A stretch of DNA of 64,000 bases from Chitinophaga nivalis. GTDB lineage: Bacteria > Bacteroidota > Bacteroidia > Chitinophagales > Chitinophagaceae. A program made the position numbers and the translations under genes. The notes under the pieces were generated by a model, which did no database searches, was not told the origin of the DNA, and saw only the letters and a list, made by a program, of their open reading frames with translations. Of this stretch, positions 53,536 to 62,757 are shown piece by piece. The stretch is taken from contig NZ_JAPDNR010000001.1 of assembly GCF_025989125.1 (NCBI RefSeq), positions 5,878,087 to 5,942,086 of the forward strand. The letters run 5' to 3'. Numbering within the stretch: the stretch's first letter is position 1; every line of letters starts with the position of its first letter.

Positions 53536-53682
53536 ATCCTTGTATTTATTAGGTTCAGAAAACAACAATGCTCATAAATATACGAAATTGAGAGGCCCAC
53601 ATCGAAAACTATTTTGCATCTTCTTTACATGATCTTACAGCATTAATAATGCTTTAGGCTGGTAGTATACAAAAGCCCTCTT

Positions 53683-54003
53683 CTACTCTCTTTTCCCACG
53701 ATGTATGTTCCTAAAATCAGAGACTAGTGAACCTAATAACACTATTATCCAAATCACATCAACAACGTTCCATAAGGTTCTTCCTAAAACTGGTTTTATA
53801 AATGGACTAGACATTAATGCCGATACTGCCCATACTATACAAAGATTTATATGCTTTTTCTTACTTGCGTCTAAACAAAACAACAGGAATAACGTAAATG
53901 CTATATATCTAAAAAAAACATAGTATTGATATGGCATTTTCAGCAAACAAACTGCACATAAGATAGCGAGTACTACTTTTAGAAACCAAATCAGGGGCTG
54001 CAT
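53683..54003 (-). CDS. Small membrane protein, DUF6804-like
   Basis: 106 residues with four probable membrane helices: IWFLKVVLAILCAVCLL, YVFFRYIAFTLFLLFCL, INLCIVWAVSALMS and VVDVIWIIVLLGSLV. The layout, with YQYYVFFRY after helix 1 and a PFIKPVLGRTLWNVVDV loop, resembles DUF6804 proteins of unknown role. It lies 28 bases after a 54-residue membrane-protein frame on the same strand. Confidence 0.6.
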   Translation of the reverse strand: MQPLIWFLKVVLAILCAVCLLKMPYQYYVFFRYIAFTLFLLFCLDASKKKHINLCIVWAVSALMSSPFIKPVLGRTLWNVVDVIWIIVLLGSLVSDFRNIHRGKRE

Positions 54004-54031
54004 ATCAAAAGAGAAACTTATTATCAGTATT

Positions 54032-54196
54032 TTACTTTTTATTGGAAATTACAGCTAATAGCTCTATTCCCAAATAGCCAAGACAAACAATTAAAATAAT
54101 TATGTGGCCAATCGCATTATTATTTTCATAAAGAAGATTCCACAATGACGATGCACAAGCAAAAATTGCTATCGCTCTACATAGACGTACTGTCAT
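54032..54196 (-). CDS. Tiny two-helix membrane protein (54 residues)
   Basis: A 55-codon frame from ATG at 54196 to TAA at 54032. It has two hydrophobic helices (LCRAIAIFACASSLWNLLY and IGHIIILIVCLGYLGIELL) separated by a short ENNNA turn, and a basic end. It reads like a real small membrane protein and is spaced like an operon member before the DUF6804-like gene. No family recognised. Confidence 0.4.
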   Translation of the reverse strand: MTVRLCRAIAIFACASSLWNLLYENNNAIGHIIILIVCLGYLGIELLAVISNKK

Positions 54197-54241
54197 ATAA
54201 AGTAGTAGCTATTATATTTTAAACAAGCAAACCATTGCAGC

Positions 54242-54451
54242 TTAACCGACTGTCTTTTTATTGTTGCAATTCCAGCAATGGTTCTTGTATATCAGCCTCC
54301 TTGAAGACCCTATCAGGAAAGCCCCATTCTCCGGGTTTTCATACAACCATATTATGGCCATGCCTGCTTTTGAATCGGGAAAAAGCAGGCGATAGGTATT
54401 TTCCTTTACGGAAATGGAAGATACGGTTGTCGTTATGTTACACTCATCCAT
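54242..54451 (-). CDS. Small hypothetical protein overlapping the last AVAST-linked paralog
   Basis: 69 residues starting at ATG 54451, overlapping the end of the preceding gene by 19 bases. Segments such as ENTYRLLFPDSKAGMAIIWLY and GAFLIGSSRRLIYK look protein-like. It is not related to the three small paralogs upstream. Overlap in the same direction suggests it is the sixth gene of the operon, but a chance frame is possible. Confidence 0.4.
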   Translation of the reverse strand: MDECNITTTVSSISVKENTYRLLFPDSKAGMAIIWLYENPENGAFLIGSSRRLIYKNHCWNCNNKKTVG

Positions 54452-54687
54452 TTTTTCATGTTTGCTTGTAAGCGTGCTTGTTCATTTATTGTCAAAAAAT
54501 TCAGCCGGCCATTAGGGTGATTTTTTATGTTTTTCACATGCGGATATGTAGCCCAAAAAAAATTTCTTAACAAATCATCATTACCACTTTCTACTACTCG
54601 GTGGGAATCTTCTGCCAATAGAAAAAGGTTGTGCTCAAATTCCCTTCTGGTTTTAGGCGGAGGCATACCATACTTACTCGTCTTCAT
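54433..54687 (-). CDS. Small paralog 3 of AVAST-linked cluster (84 residues)
   Basis: 84 residues, soluble. It shares with the two upstream neighbours an N-terminal RREFEHNLFLLAE helix and a C-terminal NGRLNFLTINEQARLQAN block. Of the three it is the most diverged, with an insertion of aromatic residues in the middle (FFWATYPHV). It starts 11 bases after paralog 2. No known domain; see the matching entries and the finding for the shared pattern. Confidence 0.75.
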   Translation of the reverse strand: MKTSKYGMPPPKTRREFEHNLFLLAEDSHRVVESGNDDLLRNFFWATYPHVKNIKNHPNGRLNFLTINEQARLQANMKKWMSVT

Positions 54688-54698
54688 TTTCTTTTAAT

Positions 54699-54917
54699 TT
54701 AAATCTTTTGTTGCACCATATTAGCGACTGTATTTGCCATCAGCCTGGCCATTTCATCAACTGTATGAAGGTTAGCTCTCCGGTTAGGAGATAATCTAGC
54801 ATTTTCTATCCCTTTAATTGATTTGATATTCGCGCTATTAATCATTACCTGATCTCTTTCAAAACCTTCGGACAAAAAATGCATGTTGCGTTCAAATTCC
54901 TTTCTACTGTTCGGCAT
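54699..54917 (-). CDS. Small paralog 2 of AVAST-linked cluster (72 residues)
   Basis: 72 residues. It opens SRKEFERNMHFLSEGFERD and ends NARLSPNRRANLHTVDEMAR, then LMANTVANM. The start overlaps paralog 1 by 14 bases, so it is translated from the same message. The conserved RKEFER helix and the NRRxNxxTxDExxRLxAN block are shared with both neighbours. It is predicted cytoplasmic and helical; function unknown. Confidence 0.78.
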   Translation of the reverse strand: MPNSRKEFERNMHFLSEGFERDQVMINSANIKSIKGIENARLSPNRRANLHTVDEMARLMANTVANMVQQKI

Positions 54918-55149
54918 CTTTTCTATTTTTAAATTCTGGTCTGTGGAAATTTGCTACTGAATTAGCTAATAGTCGTGTGGATTCGTCAATTGTCAAAAAA
55001 TTAGTACGTCTGTTCGGTAATTGACGTGCATTTAGTAAACCCTGTAGTAATCTCCGATCTGGTGGCATATGACACCTTCCTTTCTCAATACTCTCGGCTA
55101 ACATATCTATATGCCGTTCAAATTCTTTTCTGTTGCTCGGTGTAATCAT
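54904..55149 (-). CDS. Small paralog 1 of AVAST-linked cluster (81 residues)
   Basis: 81 residues. It opens MITPSNRKEFERHIDMLAES and carries ARQLPNRRTNFLTIDESTRL before LLANSVANF. Its ATG lies inside the stop of the protease-STAND gene (ATGA overlap, 55146-55149), the classic sign of translational coupling. It should therefore be made in proportion to that protein. It is the first of three tandem homologs, probably arisen by duplication. A role as regulator, inhibitor, target or subunit of the STAND protein is inference. Confidence 0.82.
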   Translation of the reverse strand: MITPSNRKEFERHIDMLAESIEKGRCHMPPDRRLLQGLLNARQLPNRRTNFLTIDESTRLLANSVANFHRPEFKNRKDAEQ

Positions 55150-58100
55150 CTTATTAACTGCGTTTGCTCAAACACATCAATGTATTTTGAGTCATATCCA
55201 TAATATATTTGCCAAATCAATTTGTACCCGGATTTTAGCGTTTCTATTTTATCTTTTGTTACGGTTGTATAATAACCTGTTTTTTCAGCGACCCCCTGTT
55301 CTCTGTTGTCCCAATTTCTTCCTTTTCGCCAGTATACCGATTTAGTATTGTCTTTAAGATTTGGAATTAGCGTACCTAAAGTTGCATTCATTACATCCGG
55401 CACTAACTCACTCCCAGTAATACTACCTACATATTCACTCTTGATAAATAACGGAATTACATCTTCTTCTTCATCCGAAATACTATCAGGGTAACCATTC
55501 GCAGCAAAAGTTGGCCTAGGATAAGAGTGGCGTTTTGCAGAGAATTTCCCCTCAGGAATCAGATAGGCTGTGAGCTCTATTTTCTCTTTAGTGCTGTGAC
55601 TAGATTTCGAGTGTTCTGCTGTATAGTAGTTCAATGGAAGTTCATTGTTAACTAATAGTTTGTCGAAAGCAATATTGCCGGTATCAAAAAAATCTTTCAC
55701 AGCGTTTTCAAAACCTTCATTGCTGCTATTAAACTGAGGGGTCATTTTGTTTTCCGGGAAGGTTGGCTGATAAAACCGTAATATATTAGCAACTTTCTCT
55801 CTGTCATTGAGTGTAGTACAAGTATAAACAGCAACATTTAAAGCATATCTCAAAAGAGTATCGAAATCCGAAACAAGAGAAATATCGTTATGATCATTAA
55901 AACTCCGATCAATATACTCACTTGCTTTCTGACTATCCTTAATAGATAGTGGAGTTAGTGTTTTTACCTGTCTCACCAATGTTTCAGCAAACTGTTTGGT
56001 TAAAATATTCAATTCATTAAGCTCATATATGGGCTCACTTATCGGTTCCAAATACTCTTCTTCAAACATTATTTCACCATTACTCTTATTAGATGAAGCA
56101 AAAGTTTGCTCAAACTTTATAATTAGAGCATCCAGATAAGTAATGCCATTATTTTTAAGCTCGATAAGAGATGCAAGAATAGCCTCCCTTATCATAAAGT
56201 GGTTAGTCTTCAATAGCTCTTTTCCCCTTTCTTCGAAAGCAGCTTTCAGATTTTCGGCAAAACCATCAGGATTCAAATTTGAGAGTTGATGTATAACGGA
56301 AGCGGAAAGTTCTTTTGAAATCCTATAGCCGTCACTAAGCATTTCCTCCATAAGCGCTCGCACAAGAATGCCTGGGCTAATGGAGCCAAGCCAAACCAAG
56401 GTTTCAATAACTCTATTTTTCATAACTAATGAAGGATGATTTAAAAACCAAATAAGGAACTTTAGTAAATGCTCGTCTTGTTCAGGGGTATTTACTTTAT
56501 TGGCTCCTTTATTCATCCAATCATACCTGTCATAAAAATGCTGGTCAGTTCTCACCATCAAATTAATATGCTCCAGAACAGATTCTAAGATCAACTGTTT
56601 TTCGTGCTCATCATTTATATTCCGAAGCAATGAAATAATTTGGTCGGCAATTACCCATTCTTCAAAATAGGGCTCATTAATAATCAGTTGTTTTATGTCC
56701 TTGATAAATTCTGCAGAGTTATTGTAAGTTCCAGCAAAAAGATCTCTTATGTCATCGATTTTATTTGAATAATTAAATGACCATATTCCATATTTTTCAT
56801 CCTGAACTTTTTGCAATGCGTCGATTATTACTTTTCTTGCGCCGCTTTTATTTTCTGTATCAATCTTTCTTTGTGCCTCGTCTTTTGCAATAATTAGTTC
56901 GTCAAGAGGATCTTTCTCTTCTCCTGTAGGAGTTGAAGGTTTTCTTTCTTCTTCAACTTCTTCTTTTGAGGGTTGAGTTGCCTGCATTCCAACCGCATCT
57001 AAATACGGTTTCAACTTCTCAAAATTTGAAGTGCTCAATTCGCTAAACAATTCCCGTAGATACTCATATCGAAATTCATCGCTTATTTCACCAACCACAA
57101 ACCGAGCCAGGCGCTTAAATACTATGTCTAACTTTCCTGGTTCACTGTTTTCCAAATGGTTCAGAATACCTGCCTGGATCTTTGCATAACCTCTAATATA
57201 TCTATCATCCCCAAGCATAAACAATTCACTAAGTCCCCAAACAATAAAGGAGCCTGAATCTTTAATATTCCGCAACATGTCCATTATACCACTCTGCTCT
57301 TCAATTGCCCTGGCTCCCAATATATACCCCTCGCCTGTGTAAGGCATATCAACTGCCCCCGATTCAGCATCGGTAATAATGGTTTGGTAATCCGGAAGCA
57401 ACAAGTGTTTAAAGTATTCTATTGATTTATTTAAAAAACCGATTTTAGCTAAGTCGCCGACAAACTCCTCTTGTTGCTGTTTCACATATCGTTGAAATGT
57501 CATTTCGCCAGATGCATTATGAAGATGCGCCGCGAACTTCTGGAGGTAGGAAAGATTACCATCTTTAGGGACAAAATTTGAAACCGCGGTATTTATTATT
57601 CCCAATTGAGCTTCTTTGTACCATGATGGCCCCATTGAGGTATCAATCATTTCCTTAAAAACTTGCTTAGCCTTATCATGATTCCTCAGGAGAGCATACA
57701 ATTCAACTAATCTCAACAAGTATTCATTTCTTTCCCATCTATTTTCTACAGTGTTTACAATATGCTCTTCTAACACTTTTGCTACTTTGAAAGCCGGAAC
57801 CTCATGTTCGAGTTCCTTGGCTAGCTCCCTGGCAATAACAAATAAGCTATCTGTGTAACCCTCGGTGTATAGCCCAAGCTGATATGACTTCTTATTAACT
57901 ATTTGCTCAACAAAAACGGGAATATAATCAGGAAAAGCATCTGCCAATAAACGAATCAGGCTTTTGTAGATGACCGGATAAATCAATTCGGGAAGGGCAT
58001 AGCTTCTCTTCCAATGCATCCTATCCCTTAAGTTTGGAATTAGCTTTTCAATTAGAACAATCAATTTACTCTGAAGCTGTCTAACCTCTTCATTCTTGCC

Positions 58101-60983
58101 ATCAATTTTGTAACGCTTTATTTTTCCTGCCAGAAAGCATAGGTACTTAAAAACAGATTTTATATTTCCTTCCCAATTGGATGAATACCCATAATGTGGA
58201 AGTACAGGAAATTTATCGTCAGAATCAAAATATCCAAGACATTCAGTATTGAGTCTAAACCGATGTATAGATTGATGATTTAAATCAACGCCATTTTCTT
58301 TTCGTAAATCGAATTCTTCGGCATCTGGAAAGACGTTTTTGTACAAGTTCTCGATGAGATCAAGCCTCTTTGATCTTCCCAATAGGATATACAGCAAAAT
58401 GAAATGATAATCAGGATGGGTACCATACTTGTCAATCACGTACTCTAAATCTTCTATCCAGGCAGGGATATTATTAACCGTTTTTATTTTTGGACTTTTA
58501 TCCTGAAACTCTAAGGCCTGATGAATTAGGAGGGCAATAAATCCACTTGAGCGATCATCAAATTTAAACTTTTCAAGCTCCTCTTCTATTTTCTTTGTTG
58601 TTGGAGGAATATTAAAGCGCCAAACAAAGTAGCCTGCATTATATGACCCTACCTTATCCTTAAATTTGTGAACTGTTTCTTCAGGATTTCCATTATCTTT
58701 TATCAATTTTATAGTTACTTTCTTAATATGATCGAATTCATGGTAAGCATTTTCAAAATCTGAATTCGAAGACAGTGTAACAGCACTAAATTTTAGTGTA
58801 ATAAAACGACTAAAAGAGTTAGTATCAAACCCATTCTCAATTATATTTCTACAGGTTTGGTTAATTGCATTCAATAAGATTTCAGCTTCTTCATCTGCAT
58901 CATACTCGTAAAATTTTTGTAGAAGATAGAGTGCATCCTCATCTGCAGTGATTAGGGTCTTATTGCGTACAACATACCTTATTGCTTCTTCCGGCCTACC
59001 CAAAGCCAGTAAAGCATTTACAAGAAAAATGGCGTTCTCTTGAAAAAGTGTATTGTATCTAAAGTTCACTCGCTGCGAAAGAAGCAATAAAGAAATGACC
59101 TTATGAGCCACTCCCAATTCAGCAGCAAGACCAATTATATTTTTAACATCTACCAAAACAATATCAGGGTTAATACTATTCAATGCACAGTCATCAATCC
59201 ACGCCTGGTTGCATTCATCTAATGCCCTTTTTTTGCTTTTCTCACCTCCATGTGCCAGGTGATACACTTTCTCAGACAGGCTAAAATTTGCCAGAGGGTG
59301 CTTTTGAATATAGTTACTTATGTTTTCATGAACCTGCTCATCTAACGCATCAGTCTTTCTATTTACAAAATCAGAAAAAGAGGTGTGGTATATACTTATC
59401 GCGTCATTGTCTCTTAACAAGTGTTCAATCTTCTTAAAACTTGACAGGAAACTGTGCTTCGTAGCCTCAGGCTGTATTTCTGACAAGTTTTTTTTCTCTA
59501 CCGGCACTCTTAATCTTGATAAAGTAGCTGCAAGCCAGATTTCGTCCGGATGATCATTTATTTGCAGCCAGATTTTGTTATAATAGTTTTCTATTTCCCC
59601 ACCAATTATAGGAATGGAACTGATCCAATCATCAATGGAAGGTATTTCGTCCATTCCTAAGATATACTTGGTCAAATACCTTAGATAAAGAGGATGCCCT
59701 TCTGATTTTTCTGCTAGTGCAGATATTTGATTTGCGTTAAGTCCTCTTTCTTTTACATGCTCGGAAAGATACTTCTCCGCATTCTGAATTGACAGTGGTG
59801 TAACCTTAATTTCTTTTGATGTATCAATTACGGTCTGGAATGCATTAGGTAATAACTCTTTTGATGTACATGAGAAAATCACCTTGATATTTGGAGGTAA
59901 ATTAACAGGTAACACAGAGAGAAAGTTCTCTATTTTGGATTCGCTAACATCATCCAAGCCGTCTATGATCAAAAAGGCTATTTTCTTTTGTTGTTGATAA
60001 TGCAAGGATAAATGCTGTATCGCCTGGTGGATTTCTATTATCCTGTCATTTAATGATTTTTCAGCCTTGGGTTTGGGTGGTGGACTGTTATACAGGGTTC
60101 GATGACAAACCTCCTCTACCCATCTCATAAAAAAATCCGGTGTCGCCCTGATTTGTGTTGGAATTTCTTCGCTCTCCGGAACCTTTACAAAAAATCTGTC
60201 ACTTATAATATGATTGTCAGCCTCAAATTCCAATTGAGCAGCTATGGTAGTTTTGCCTGAACCAGGACTACCACTTACCAAAAAATAACTCCCATCAATT
60301 TTCGCCGCAATTACATCATTTATTTTTTGCAATACTTCCTCATTGGGCGTAGTGTCCGATATATCACTTTCTATCGAATCTGGTATAGAATGCCCTTTAT
60401 CTATAATGACAACTATATGGTGCTTATTCAAAATCTCAGCAATACTATTGATGCTTGTTGCGCCAAGTGTTCCTACGGTATCGTAGCCAATAACTCCTAC
60501 TACATGCCCATTCATTACTAATGGCGCGCCTGACAATCCATCAAATTGTTTAAGATTGCTGTATTGTTCACACTCTAAATCCACATCCCATTTTGTGCCG
60601 TCATTAGTCCGAGAGATGCTGCCGGTATATCTTCCACCAGAATTTACCCTTTGTATTGGGAATCCATAAGTTTCCCAATTTTCATTGTAGGGAATTTCTA
60701 TTTTTTTTACAGGAAGGGCAGGAATAATAATTGCAGGTTTATTTTTAAGTTCCAGTATGGCAACATCACGATCTGATATTCTTTCCAAGATTTCCGCCTC
60801 TACTTCCTTATTATTTAGATATAGCTTTACTGGTTGCCCCTTGGGCAGGTTATGCTCAGATGTAAGTAAAATTTGTTTATCTGCCTCAGTAACAACAAAA
60901 AAGGCAGTGCCTGACTTGGCTCCGCAGGTGACTTGCACAGTTGCCACCTCTATTTGCTTTGGGTTTAATATTTTTTGATTCAT
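55146..60983 (-). CDS. Trypsin-like protease-STAND NTPase, AVAST type 1-like
   Basis: 1945 residues. The N-terminal ~185 form a trypsin-like protease with His44 (LTSEHNL), Asp73 (SDRDVAIL) and Ser151 (FDGLSGAPLV). The STAND NTPase follows: Walker A GSPGSGKTT (Lys244), Walker B FLIIDGLDD (337-345) and a sensor-like VIFSCTS near 370. The remaining ~1400 residues are helical TPR/HEAT-like repeats, the usual target-sensing part, interrupted near residue 1340 by an acidic linker (EEVEEERKPSTPTGEEKDP). Protease-STAND fusions beside an MBL gene define AVAST type 1 (Avs1) anti-phage systems, in which the STAND part recognises a phage protein. The start overlaps the MBL gene by ATGA, and the end overlaps the first small paralog the same way. 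Confidence 0.88.
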   Translation of the reverse strand: MNQKILNPKQIEVATVQVTCGAKSGTAFFVVTEADKQILLTSEHNLPKGQPVKLYLNNKEVEAEILERISDRDVAILELKNKPAIIIPALPVKKIEIPYNENWETYGFPIQRVNSGGRYTGSISRTNDGTKWDVDLECEQYSNLKQFDGLSGAPLVMNGHVVGVIGYDTVGTLGATSINSIAEILNKHHIVVIIDKGHSIPDSIESDISDTTPNEEVLQKINDVIAAKIDGSYFLVSGSPGSGKTTIAAQLEFEADNHIISDRFFVKVPESEEIPTQIRATPDFFMRWVEEVCHRTLYNSPPPKPKAEKSLNDRIIEIHQAIQHLSLHYQQQKKIAFLIIDGLDDVSESKIENFLSVLPVNLPPNIKVIFSCTSKELLPNAFQTVIDTSKEIKVTPLSIQNAEKYLSEHVKERGLNANQISALAEKSEGHPLYLRYLTKYILGMDEIPSIDDWISSIPIIGGEIENYYNKIWLQINDHPDEIWLAATLSRLRVPVEKKNLSEIQPEATKHSFLSSFKKIEHLLRDNDAISIYHTSFSDFVNRKTDALDEQVHENISNYIQKHPLANFSLSEKVYHLAHGGEKSKKRALDECNQAWIDDCALNSINPDIVLVDVKNIIGLAAELGVAHKVISLLLLSQRVNFRYNTLFQENAIFLVNALLALGRPEEAIRYVVRNKTLITADEDALYLLQKFYEYDADEEAEILLNAINQTCRNIIENGFDTNSFSRFITLKFSAVTLSSNSDFENAYHEFDHIKKVTIKLIKDNGNPEETVHKFKDKVGSYNAGYFVWRFNIPPTTKKIEEELEKFKFDDRSSGFIALLIHQALEFQDKSPKIKTVNNIPAWIEDLEYVIDKYGTHPDYHFILLYILLGRSKRLDLIENLYKNVFPDAEEFDLRKENGVDLNHQSIHRFRLNTECLGYFDSDDKFPVLPHYGYSSNWEGNIKSVFKYLCFLAGKIKRYKIDGKNEEVRQLQSKLIVLIEKLIPNLRDRMHWKRSYALPELIYPVIYKSLIRLLADAFPDYIPVFVEQIVNKKSYQLGLYTEGYTDSLFVIARELAKELEHEVPAFKVAKVLEEHIVNTVENRWERNEYLLRLVELYALLRNHDKAKQVFKEMIDTSMGPSWYKEAQLGIINTAVSNFVPKDGNLSYLQKFAAHLHNASGEMTFQRYVKQQQEEFVGDLAKIGFLNKSIEYFKHLLLPDYQTIITDAESGAVDMPYTGEGYILGARAIEEQSGIMDMLRNIKDSGSFIVWGLSELFMLGDDRYIRGYAKIQAGILNHLENSEPGKLDIVFKRLARFVVGEISDEFRYEYLRELFSELSTSNFEKLKPYLDAVGMQATQPSKEEVEEERKPSTPTGEEKDPLDELIIAKDEAQRKIDTENKSGARKVIIDALQKVQDEKYGIWSFNYSNKIDDIRDLFAGTYNNSAEFIKDIKQLIINEPYFEEWVIADQIISLLRNINDEHEKQLILESVLEHINLMVRTDQHFYDRYDWMNKGANKVNTPEQDEHLLKFLIWFLNHPSLVMKNRVIETLVWLGSISPGILVRALMEEMLSDGYRISKELSASVIHQLSNLNPDGFAENLKAAFEERGKELLKTNHFMIREAILASLIELKNNGITYLDALIIKFEQTFASSNKSNGEIMFEEEYLEPISEPIYELNELNILTKQFAETLVRQVKTLTPLSIKDSQKASEYIDRSFNDHNDISLVSDFDTLLRYALNVAVYTCTTLNDREKVANILRFYQPTFPENKMTPQFNSSNEGFENAVKDFFDTGNIAFDKLLVNNELPLNYYTAEHSKSSHSTKEKIELTAYLIPEGKFSAKRHSYPRPTFAANGYPDSISDEEEDVIPLFIKSEYVGSITGSELVPDVMNATLGTLIPNLKDNTKSVYWRKGRNWDNREQGVAEKTGYYTTVTKDKIETLKSGYKLIWQIYYGYDSKYIDVFEQTQLIR

Positions 60984-62170
60984 AATATTAGAGTATAAGG
61001 CTGCTGATCTAAATAGTGGATTGAGTAATTATACTCCTCCAACCAATCTTTCCTATCAAAATATTTTGAATTAACAGTGATATAATTAAAATATAGCTTT
61101 CTATGAAAATCCGCCTTTCTGGTAATAATATGTGCTATCGTTTCTTTGTCCGGGTGGTTATTCCTTTGACCATTAGTAGAAATAAGATACCTTTCTGAAT
61201 CAATTTTATTTAACAAGTCACGGCTGATATTACCAAAGCTGCCATGGTGAGCTACTTTAATCAAATCAAAGATTATTGTTCCTTCATTTTGATATGTTTT
61301 AAGAGACTGAACTATCAAGCCTGGGTGGGCATCGGCAAGAAAAAGCATTTTTTTGTTTTGAACCTGTAAAACAAAGGCAATAGAACTGCCATTTGTAGCA
61401 GTATTGTCTTCATCAAAAGGTGTCTTTAATAATTCTTCAAGAGTTTCTGCTTTGGCAGAAATTTGCTTTGGGGCTACTTTAACCTTCTCTTTTTCCCATG
61501 ACAAAAGCATCTCAAAAGCGTCATCATATAGTTCTGAATTGCCCGAATTGAAATTAGCGTCATACCTTTTTAATTCATCACTCCATAGATTTTTAAGCTT
61601 TTCTAACTTTTGCTTGTCGGGGGATAGAAGATAGATACTCGCATCAAGGCTGAGTGCGACTCTGGACTTTTCAATACAAACAGCTTGATTATTAAAGTCG
61701 CTATTCCATGAGTATTTTCCTTGTAGAAGCAATGCACCCACTGTTGTTCCTTGCTCTGCACTGATTCCTTGTTCTCCTTGTTTGCTTTCGTTTTGAGGAT
61801 ATCCTCTTCGAATTATCTGTTGCAAAATCCGCTCTTGCTTTGTATCTATTTCACCTTCCTTTTGTTCACTGAGATGACGATATGTATTATGCCAAACTTC
61901 TTTTATGGTTATAAACCTTTCAGCATTATTATCTTTTAAAAACCTTATTGCTCCTTGAATATGGTCAGCGTCAATATGTGTTAGAATCAGCTTTTCAAGG
62001 ATTCCTCCGCCGTTGCCAATTTTTATTAAATCATTCTTCAGATACTTTTGGAAAGTGTCAACGTAGCCACAGTCAATAAGCAAATACTCTTTCTCTTCAT
62101 CAGTTTTGCCAAAGCTTATCAGGAAACAATCGCCGTTTTTGGCTGGATATATTTTAATATTAACATTCAT
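60980..62170 (-). CDS. ComEC/Rec2-like metallo-beta-lactamase-fold hydrolase, AVAST type 1-like
   Basis: 396 residues from the ATG at 62170 (MNVNIKIYPAKNGDCFLISF), preceded directly by GAGGAGA. An upstream TTG at 62227 was rejected. Metal-site motifs are present: LIDCG (Asp33), THIDADH (65-70, a HxDxDH variant), FLADAHPG and KVAHHGS. The pattern is that of ComEC-type MBL enzymes, which often act on phosphodiesters. As first gene of the operon, coupled by a 4-base overlap to the protease-STAND gene, it is the probable effector or accessory enzyme of the system. It has no membrane segments, so it acts in the cytoplasm. Confidence 0.9.
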   Translation of the reverse strand: MNVNIKIYPAKNGDCFLISFGKTDEEKEYLLIDCGYVDTFQKYLKNDLIKIGNGGGILEKLILTHIDADHIQGAIRFLKDNNAERFITIKEVWHNTYRHLSEQKEGEIDTKQERILQQIIRRGYPQNESKQGEQGISAEQGTTVGALLLQGKYSWNSDFNNQAVCIEKSRVALSLDASIYLLSPDKQKLEKLKNLWSDELKRYDANFNSGNSELYDDAFEMLLSWEKEKVKVAPKQISAKAETLEELLKTPFDEDNTATNGSSIAFVLQVQNKKMLFLADAHPGLIVQSLKTYQNEGTIIFDLIKVAHHGSFGNISRDLLNKIDSERYLISTNGQRNNHPDKETIAHIITRKADFHRKLYFNYITVNSKYFDRKDWLEEYNYSIHYLDQQPYTLIL

Positions 62171-62209
62171 TCTCCTCTTTTTTTTAATTTTAAGAACTCT
62201 TCCACGAGT

Positions 62210-62227
62210 TTGTACGCCATTGTACAA
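62210..62227. promoter_or_regulatory. Inverted repeat upstream of the AVAST-like operon
   Basis: TTGTAC and GTACAA, separated by 6 bases, lie 40 bases before the MBL start codon. It could be a regulator site for the operon. No convincing -33/-7 promoter pair was found around it, and a 6-bp dyad may arise by chance. Confidence 0.3.
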
Positions 62228-62723
62228 GGGTTTATGCTAATTTAATAGAACCGGATGAACTGTCATCAGAATATACCCTGATTTCGAAATAGAGCAACGA
62301 AGAGGAATGCTTCCTCGGCTTCACAGATTCAGTATATCCCGTCATTCTTACATGATCTCGCCAATTTCACAATTAACTTTTACAAAAGTCAATTCATCCT
62401 TAAGAATGCGAACTTACTCGCCAACAATTACGATTAAGTAGTTCAAAGTATCTTCAAAGCACGCTGAACTTCCCGATAAACTCATTGTCTATTAATGATT
62501 TAGAGGTTCGAGTCCCAAGAGGTCATCCCTATGGGATTAGGGTATAAATATGCTCTTTAAACTCGGAAAGTCTCTGTAATATATTTATTTTAAGTTATTT
62601 AAAATATCTGGCCATTACAGATTTTGGTTCGATGTATGAAATGGGGCTTTGAAAACTATTCACGATAAAGGGAAAATGAAAAACATGAAACTTTCTGGCA
62701 ATTAGATATTTACTGAAAAACAA
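62228..62723. other. Intergenic region at the island edge
   Basis: About 500 bases without a gene. At 62509-62522 the plus strand reads AGGTTCGAGTCCCA, a tRNA T-loop-like core. It shares 12 bases (GTTCGAGTCCCA is also in tRNA-Lys) with the nearby tRNA gene but in the opposite orientation, and the match does not extend. No other structure noted. Confidence 0.4.
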
Positions 62724-62757
62724 AAGGGACAAAATGAAAATTTTCATTTTGTCCCTT
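62724..62757 (-). terminator. Terminator of tRNA-Lys
   Basis: A perfect 34-base palindrome with arms AAGGGACAAAATGAAAA and its inverse lies 4 bases after the tRNA 3' end. On the minus strand it is followed by TTGTTTTTC. Confidence 0.82.

Noticed and set aside
54235..54471. A 78-codon plus-strand frame opposite the end of the small paralog cluster
   Set aside because: It is antisense to better supported minus-strand genes and has no protein-like features.
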